Shown here piece by piece: positions 14,515 to 23,900 of a DNA stretch of 64,000 nucleotides (positions within the stretch are counted from its first letter, which is position 1; every line of letters begins with the position of its first letter). The position numbers were made by a program, and so were the translations under genes. The notes under the pieces are model-generated. The model worked only from the letters and a program-made list of their open reading frames with translations, did not search any database and was not told the DNA's origin. This DNA comes from Nannobrachium achirus (lineage: Eukaryota > Chordata > Actinopteri > Myctophiformes > Myctophidae). Where the stretch lies: positions 16,580,935 through 16,644,934 of the forward strand of contig OY997650.1 of assembly GCA_963921795.1 (NCBI GenBank). Reading direction: 5' to 3'.

Positions 14515-15673
14515 GCGCGTGTGCGTGTGTGTGTGCGCTTGTGTGCGTGCATGCATGTGTATCTCCTATCAGTTAGAGTTTAGAGTTTAGGCATTTAGCA
14601 GACACTTTTAATCCAAAGCGACATACAATAAGCAAGCAGGTAATACATCAATATATTAAGCAAGATAACATGTCAGTAAATCAACAACAAGTCAAGTCTT
14701 CAGTCCACGGTGGAAGCTAGGGAGTGAGACTGTAGTTCTAAGTGCGACAGGGAGTCAGTAACTATGATGTAATGAGTGATTAAAAGCGAGTGACTTTATG
14801 TGTGCGTGTGCGTGTGTGTGTGCATGTGTCCAGCTGGAGAAGATTCTGTCCACAGGCTTCCAGAACAAGTTCTACAGTGCCAAAGTAAAAGGCCGGGGCT
14901 CCAGTTTGGGTCTTACTGAGTACCGCATCAACGTGTCCAGCGACACGCCACACTGGTACATCAGAGACTACCTGAACAGGGTCAGCGGCTACTATGGCAT
15001 CAAAGCAGCACATGTTGGAGGTAAAGATACTATGGCATCAAAGCTGCACATGTTGGAGGTAAAGATACTATGGCATCAAAGCTGCACATGTTGGAGGTAA
15101 AGATGTCACCTTGTAAAACCTCGTTGTTCCGGCCATCAGTGTTGGAAAAACATACTCAAATGTTTTACTTAAAGGACGACTTCACCACTAATATTCATGA
15201 TAAAATAGCAAACACAATTTCTGTGTCTCTTAGGAGAGCTGTGGGCAGTTCAGAAACCCATCATCCAGTAACAACGTCGGTTGACAGATTCTTTTTTCCA
15301 TAAATATTTAGATTTTTATTATCGTGAGAACAGTGGTGCATTGGTGATTCAATGTTTGGGGGGTCGCTTATCTAGAGACGCCACGCGCATGTCGCTACTC
15401 GCTCAACACCTACTGTACAGGTCTATTGATATGCATACAGGCTTGTTTCTTTGTTAAAACACCCTGTTGTGACACTAAAGCGTTGGCGAGGTGTGAACTT
15501 GGGGAGTTTGGGCATAATGCATGTCCGTTCGCGTGAGAGGCGTGCTCAGAAAAGATATTGGGCGACCCAAGACTAATTCAACTCTGCCCCTGATGACAGA
15601 GAGACGGTGAGGGCTAGTATAGGGAAAGGTGATGGCGGGAGGTTGCGTGTGACGTCACATCAGACCAGAGCAC

Positions 15674-15728
<55 letters not shown>

Positions 15729-18700
15729 GAAGGTGATGGATAGATGAACTACTATTGATCCTGCAGTGAAATTCAGTCACCAGAGGGAGGGAGAGAGAGA
15801 GTGAGGGGGGGAGGAGGGAGGGAGGGAGGGAGGGAGAGTCTATTTCACCCACGCAATAACCCGGCCAATGCGGAATCTGAACATGCTGATCAATTCATGC
15901 AATGTCAGCACAATGACCGCGGGCGGCATCGCCAGGCAAGCTCGGCATCACGTTTTTCTGCTTGTTTATTATATGACCATATTTATTTATTTATTTACTT
16001 TTATTTGTTCAAAGCGGGTTTGGTTTAAGTTATGCCTGGCCGGCCCCGGCGGTCCCCCTAGTAAACCAATTTTAATATAGGGTTTATGTTCATTGTGATA
16101 TGCTATACCTAAAGATATATATATATATTTTTTTTGTTGTAATTTTATGAAAACATTCCCGCACAGAACGGGAGGGGAATGACAATTCATTATAGTACAT
16201 TTTCAGAGTGTCGAGTTTCATCTATAGGATAATAAGGATATCCACTTCAATCCTCTTGAGCCTCTCAAAGTATTGCCGCTGAAAGCGATAGGGGTGGTTT
16301 GCGTGAGGTTGGCTGGATATTGTGCTGGCTGTTATATTCTTTTGGCTGGATATTCTGCATGGTCGACAAGTGCTGGCGAGGCAGCGTCTCTATCAGGGGT
16401 GTCGCACCAAATTCTGGGCCCTGGGTCCAAGGATTCACTGCGGGCCCCCCATGAATGTTCTTCATAGGGGGAGGGAGACTGGGAACTCATTATTTTGGGC
16501 TTTAACTATTGAAAAATAGCAGATATACAAGCTCACAGCGCGGCACCGAGTCCCACGCTGCAAGCTTGTAGATCTGCTATTTCTGAAATATATTCATATA
16601 TTTCATGTTTCTATGTCAGTGGTGCTCAAACCTTTTCATGTGAAGGACCCCCAAAATGATATGTATTTGGCCACGGACCCCCATCTCAAAATATTTAGTT
16701 CCAGGGACCCCCAGAAGCAAAATTTGAGTTACAAATGTTCGCTTAAAAGATATATATATATTCAAAGATTTGCACACATTCTCACAACTTTTCAAAAATT
16801 GCAAAATAGCAGCACAAGCTCGCAGCTTGTACATCTGCTATTTTTCAATAGCTAAAATATAAAATAATCAAGGCCCCTCCACCTTGGGCCCTAGTAACTC
16901 AGTCCCACTTTTCCCCCTTTGTGACGCCCATGAGCGTCTCTAGCTCTCTCTCTCTCTCTCTCTCCCACTTTGACTCTGTGTGGACTGTTCTCTCTCCCAC
17001 AGATCTGGATGAGTGCAAGGCCAAGGAGGCCCGCTGTGTTCCCCCCGCTCTCTGTGCCAACACCTACGGAGGCTACAGGTGTGTGTGCAACGGCACCACA
17101 GACGTGGACAATGCCCAGTCCTGCATATTAGGTGAGGAATCCAGGCACTGTGGCAGGAACGCACTGTTGTTGGAAAGGTTAATAAATACATGTTTTCACG
17201 TGATCAGCAAACACAGGGATGCTACAGAACCCTCGCTAAAAACCCCAGGACAAAAATCCACTCTTCCTAGACAATTTGCCCTCCTGCCCCCCAAACTGTG
17301 GAATAAACTCCCTGTCGCACTTAGAACTACAGACTCACTCCATAGCTTCCGCCGTGGACTGAAGACTCACCTCTTCGTACTCCACCTAAACCAATAGCAC
17401 TACTGTAACACTCCCCTTCCCTCGAAGACCACACATGAAGCTAGATAGCATTTTCTTTTTTTTACTGATTAGGTGCGTGGTCTACCTATGTTATTGTTTT
17501 CTAGATTGATATTCCTATGCATTTGTTGTATTGTTGTTGATGTACTGACATATTATCTTGCTTATCATATCGATAAAAGCGTCTGCTAATGCCTAAATTG
17601 TAAATTGTAAATGAGTCATCTCTGAGTGAAAAAGCCAAGAAACAATTATGAATTTACAATTATCGTCTCACTGATGCTGTTTCAGTGACCTTGTTTGAGC
17701 ATTGCGGCAATTTTGTTTGTTTGCCCTCGTCACAAATGAACTTTTTACCTCTTCCCCCCCTTTTTCTACCAAATTTAGCATATTTTGCATAATTCACTGA
17801 TCTTTTAAAAGAATGCAATGAACGTCGTTAAAAAAAATCACTTCCACAAATGAACGCCTGCCCAAGATCAGTGGAGAAACAGACGATGGCTTGAACAGAA
17901 TCTAATTCTTGTCGTTCTTGCCAAGATGCCAGGGCCGAATTCTCATGTCCCAGTCCATCGCTGCCCCCTCCGGTCAGAGCTAACATGTGCTAGAAATTAA
18001 CTTGTTTATTTCTCTCGACTCTCGGATTACGGTAAAAGATCACTTAAAATGAACACAGAGGGTTTTACTGTGGTGCTTTTGGTTTTATGCAGGCAAGCAA
18101 AGTCCCAACACGACGGTGGTGTTGACGCCGAGAGCAGAGAACAAGACTCCCCTGATCCTGGGCCTGGTCCTGGGCATCGGCATCCCCCTGCTCCTGCTGC
18201 TGCTGGCTGCCCTGTTCTGCTGCTGCTGCTGTCGCAAGAAGAGGGTCACCGGAGAGTGAGTACCATCCTACCACCGGCAGGCACCATTATGAAACTTCAC
18301 TTCAATCGCGATTTAATTGTGTGGAAATAGAGCAGGGATTCCCAAACTTTTTTTGTCTCGGGGCACCCCATGAATATTTGTTTTAATCCGAGGCACCCCT
18401 ACATTATAATTTTCACTCCCAGCACCTTATATTTGTAGCATATCGTCGTTGTCGGGTGGAAACCTTGTATGTCCAAAACCGTTCATTTTGTATTTATCAT
18501 CTATAAAATGTACTAAACTAGTGAAAACAGCAGATCTACAAGCACACAACGCCTCGCATCTAGTTTTGTGCGACGGTCTTGTATGATGAAGCAGGGCTTT
18601 GCTTTATCAAAAGACCTACACATTTGAAACTTGGAGATACGAGGTTTCTGCCCGACAGTGACGATATTTTAGTGATTATGTTGCAAGGAAAATGTTGAGA

Positions 18701-20636
18701 TAATTGCCATTTTGAACTGACTGAAAATAACTTTGTACTTCAAGTTTAAAATGATACAAAAATAAATCAAATATTATCAAATTATCTCGCGGCACCCCTG
18801 GACTGCCGTCACGGCAGTCCAGGGTGCCCCGTTACCCACTTTGAAAACCCCTGAAATAGAGCACCGAAGTCGGACATCATTTACACATCCTACCTGGGTC
18901 CCGTTTTCTTTTTACCCATTCTGAATTCCCATTGACTTTTTTCATATCGTAACATATAAGACCTGTGTTCCAAAAATAAACATTTAGTCAGGAACTTTCA
19001 CACAAATGTAACCATTTATTGCATAAATGGAATACAGTTAATCTTGGCGTTAAAGGGCTCCGCGTTTTGGATTTTTTGTGCATGCTTTTTGAGCATGCTA
19101 AGCAAAACCAGGGAGCAATACCTCCCATATAGGGATACAATTGCAGAACAATAGCAATACATTGACATGTAACTTCGTCAGGCAAAATCACAGTATTTGA
19201 GCTTAGCCAGACTGATCGTGAAGGTGGAGGCTGGGGTGAAGGAGGAGGCAGCTAGCTGCGAATGTTCCGAAGCTTCAGAAACCAAGCATAGGTAGAGAAA
19301 GCAAGCCGTATTTAAAGGAGCCTTCCATACTGATTGAGAGCTTTGATTGGAGTATGGCAGTCATGTGACGTAATGACCAGCAGATATGAGAATGAGGAAT
19401 GAGAACGGAGCTGACTGACAGCTGACTACAGCTGGGCGGGGATGACTCCCGTGTCCTGCATAAACTAACGCGTTGCTTCAAAATGATCTCTGCTGTTTGA
19501 CTCATATGGACATGAAGAATCACGTCGAGAAAACGGTAATGTTACGGTCGCCAAATTAGTTACATTTTAACCAGAAACGGTATAAATTATAAGTGACTGA
19601 CTAATGTAAACGGTACAGAGCCACCTCCCCGACAATATCGCCAAGACAGTTATTTTTGGACCACCATTCTTAAATGAGACGATTTTAAGATGACCCAATG
19701 TCTCAAAAGAGAAATTACTTCTGGTAACCGGTTACACATCTCTATTCAGAAACATTGCTATTCAGAAGATTGACTTCCATTATTCTAAATGGAGGGTATT
19801 TCTGAATAGGGATGTTTCTAAGTAGGGGTGTTATGCCAGGACTTCACCTACTCTATAGCTAATCTACCGTAGATCTGCTATTTCAACTATTTTTGAAAAT
19901 GTTTGAAAATAATTGCAATTATTATAGATATTTCAACATGGAAACAATTAAGACAATTATGCAAAAATATTTGCGATTATCTCAAATCATTGTGCATGTT
20001 GCCATGAGGCGTCTTACTAGTGTAATAACTGTGACAGGCCTATCCTATACGCATGCATAACGTGTGCATACTACGGTATATGCACACACGCAATACTATA
20101 TGTAGCACCACAAGTGATTAAGGCTCTATCTGAACACACTGAATTAGGCATTTCACGCATTCCAGACGTCATGAGCGGTCTGGTGTGAAATGACTCAAGG
20201 ACCCATGCTGTTGCGCTAATGCACGGCGAGTATGTGATGTCTCAGCGTAGTCCGGGCTCACCACCTCTCCGTAACATCAGCACAACGGGTCTGAATCATG
20301 TCCTCCAGCGCAGCGTGCTGTAACAGCAGAACGCTGTGCTGTCTTGTATTTCATTTCTCTGTCAGAGAGGGTGGATGGACTGCCCACTCTCTTACTATAT
20401 TAAAACAACGCAGCTACCTACTAACAGATATTTGATCTGGGTTATGAAACTGTACTCGTGTCTTGCAGAGGAATGTTTGTAAATAGAATACACAGTAGGC
20501 CACGGTTTATGATGAGGGCAGCAGCATCATCCCCGAAGTTGGGAGTGAACTTTCAATCAGAATACCGCATGCATAATTCAGATAATAGGCGGTACTCGTG
20601 CTTACAGTAAAATGTATGAGTGCACTGCATACTAGT

Positions 20637-20706
<70 letters not shown>

Positions 20707-20927
20707 GAGCCTTATATGCAGTACAGCATATCCTATGCTGCATATCGTTGCTGTCGGGCAGAAACCCTGTTCCTCCATATATTCATTTGTTTTTGAGCGG
20801 TGGTTACACCGTCTCCTATACGTGGCCGTGTGTGTATGCGTGCGTGTGTGCGTGTCTGTATGTAGCCTGAAGTACATTTTTTGACCACACATGTTAAGGG
20901 AGGGGCGCTGTTGTTCAGGCCAGGCCA

Positions 20928-20978
<51 letters not shown>

Positions 20979-23900
20979 ACCCCACACACACAGGCACCCC
21001 CCCCCCCCCCCCCCCCCCCACGACCACCGCTCAGTTCACACGGGTGTGATTTTTATATAAACCAGGTCTTTGCACACTGCTGCGTTTTTCGGGCCGAATA
21101 TCGGAGTGAATTTCGGAGCGTGCAAATAAAAGAATCTACCTCACGTCATGTCAGTCACGTTTGCACACTGCCGCCCGTTTCGCGCACCACTCGGTCCCTT
21201 GCTCTCTCTATCTCTCTCTCTCTCTCCTTGCCCTGAAAAACGCATTTCGCAACGAAAAAACGCAGCAGTGTGCAAAGACCTTTACTTTGCCATACTCAGT
21301 GATGGGCAAGCTACTTGGAAAATGTAGTTACCTAAGCTACAAGTTACACTCGATTAAATATAGCTAAAGCTACAGCGAAGCTATCCCCAAAGAAATGTAC
21401 TTATCTAAGCTACAAGCTACATGGCAAAAGTAGCTAGCCAAATCAACACTACTTTTTATTTTATTTTTCTGTATTAAAATGTCTTAAGTCCTTAAATTGA
21501 CATTTCACTGTCATCTGGGGATCCCCCTGGGGGGGGGGGGGGTCAGACGTCTTGAATGTCCCCTAACTCTTGGGGACACTATTGCAATTGACTGGTCTAT
21601 TTATTTATTTATATATTTTTCCCCAAACGTGATGGGCAAGCTATTTGGAGAATGTAGTAAGCTACATTACTAGTTACTCTGATTACATATAGCTAAACTA
21701 CACTACAAGTAGTAAAGTAACACCCAGAGAAATTTAGCAAATCAACGTTACGCTACTTAGAAATGTAGTTAAGCTATGTAGCTTAGCTACTTGTAGCTAG
21801 TTACTGCCCATCACTGGCCCTACTACAGCGTCACACAAAAGTAGCAAAAATAGCCGGTCTACAAGCTCACAATGTGTGTCGATGCAACGCTTTGTGATGT
21901 TGTAGACTGTTGTTCATATGACACAATATAATACAATACAATACAGTCCATATGAACTGTGGCACAGTGGCAGACAGCGTGCTTGCAGCTGTAGAGACTC
22001 GAGAACAGATTGTCTCATTTTGGATTTAGCTACAGTAGCCAATACCGACAGACTGATATGTCGCATACAAACATTACAAAGTGGAATTATTTAATGCATT
22101 TTATAACGTGTGTAGCCATATTACATCACTTCACTGACTACGGTATAGAACTCGCCATGTTGAAGGGAAATCCCATTTGACCTAGGCAAATCCCCTTTGG
22201 CTTATATATCTGCTCTGTATGAATCCCCCTGTGTGTGTGTTTGTGTGCGCGTGCTGTGCATGCGTGTGGGCAGATGCACGGCACGCATATGCCAGCATAC
22301 TTTCATGTGATATAGTGTTGCTGTCGGAGCAGCAACCCTGCATCTCCATATATGTATATTTTATGTTTTATTTTCGTAACGTAATGCATCACACAAGAGT
22401 GTAAATGGTAAATGGTGCATTACATTCAGCCATTCATACACATTCATACACCGTTGGCAGAGGAAGCCATGCAAGCCGGCACTCATCGGGAGCAAATAGG
22501 GGTTCAGAGTCTTGCTCAAGGACACTTCGACACCAACTCTGGGGGAGCCCAGGATCGCACTGGGAACCTTCCAGTTGCCACATGGCCACTCTACCCCTGA
22601 TCCACTGCCGCCCCAAACAAATGTAGTGAAAATAGCAGATCTACAAGCTCACACCGTGTGGCACGTTGAAAAGGGAACGGTTATGGACATACAAGGTTTC
22701 CAACCTGCAGCAACGATAAGCAAGGGTCCCTGCACACTGTGCTTTAGTCTGCTTGGGCAGACGTGCACATTCCCATGAGGATGATAATGATGCATGCGTG
22801 TCCTTGGGTCGGGCACGTGTGTGCAGATGCATGCGCATCTGGACCAGGTGCTGGAGGACCTTAGAGATGTATAATCCCCCCCGGAGGCCTGGCCTGCTTT
22901 TTATCGGCCTGGCTGTAACCTATACCCTATGGATATAATGGCTTTGGTCGTCATCACCAGGATAGTGGGATTAGGTTGTTAGATTAAACAGAGCTAAACC
23001 ACTGTCATTCATGAAGGAGGAGGGTTGTTGGGATGCCGTTGTCTTTCCAACCAGACGGCTGATTTGGGATTATGTGCTATAATGGAGCGCCTGCTGCTCA
23101 CATACTTTATGTCCCAGATGTAAGGGATATGACAGATAGGCAATTGTTGGAGGCAATGCAACGGCGCAGGTTTATTTATTTTTTTGTTGCCAGGAATCGT
23201 TTGCCAATGTTTTTCTTTGTTTGTGATTAATGTACGGTGTAATTCTCGGTGCGCCAGGTGGCGTGTCACTGTGCCTCGTTTATCAAAGGAGATACACAAA
23301 TATTAGTACAGAGAGCAGGGGCCTAATGGCTTGTACTGTAATTCAAAACGCTGCAAGCGCAAATGAGACAAGGGTTTAGGAACTACGTGACATGCAAATG
23401 TCATGCTTTTAATCAGCTTCAGTCGTAGATTTCAACACTCCAAAGATCTAGGCTTATAGATATTCACGAACTACTTTCAACCTGTTGTCCCTATTTTGTG
23501 CATGCGTTATAGGCAAAACATAAAGAAATTGAACGTTTCAGACTTTTCATTGTGACATACATTCTGAAAGAACAACAGGCTCAGGCTAATGATGCAAGCT
23601 GCTCCATTGATAGTACTTAATAGAAAAGATTTATTATCCCTCATGGTGGAATTCGACTGTCAGCATCATTCATAAGTGAAAAAACAGCAATACTTTTGAA
23701 CAATACACTTGATGCACACAGCAGTGATACAGGCAGCTGCACGAGACAATTAAAGTGCGTTGGTAAAGAAGACCAATGGTGGTTCTGTATCTCAGACTAA
23801 AGCACTTAACAGTTTTATTGAGCAATATTATAGCTCTGGTGGGCACCATAGATTTCTCAAATCATTTTTATTTACCTTCTTTGGACAGCAGAACCTCTTC

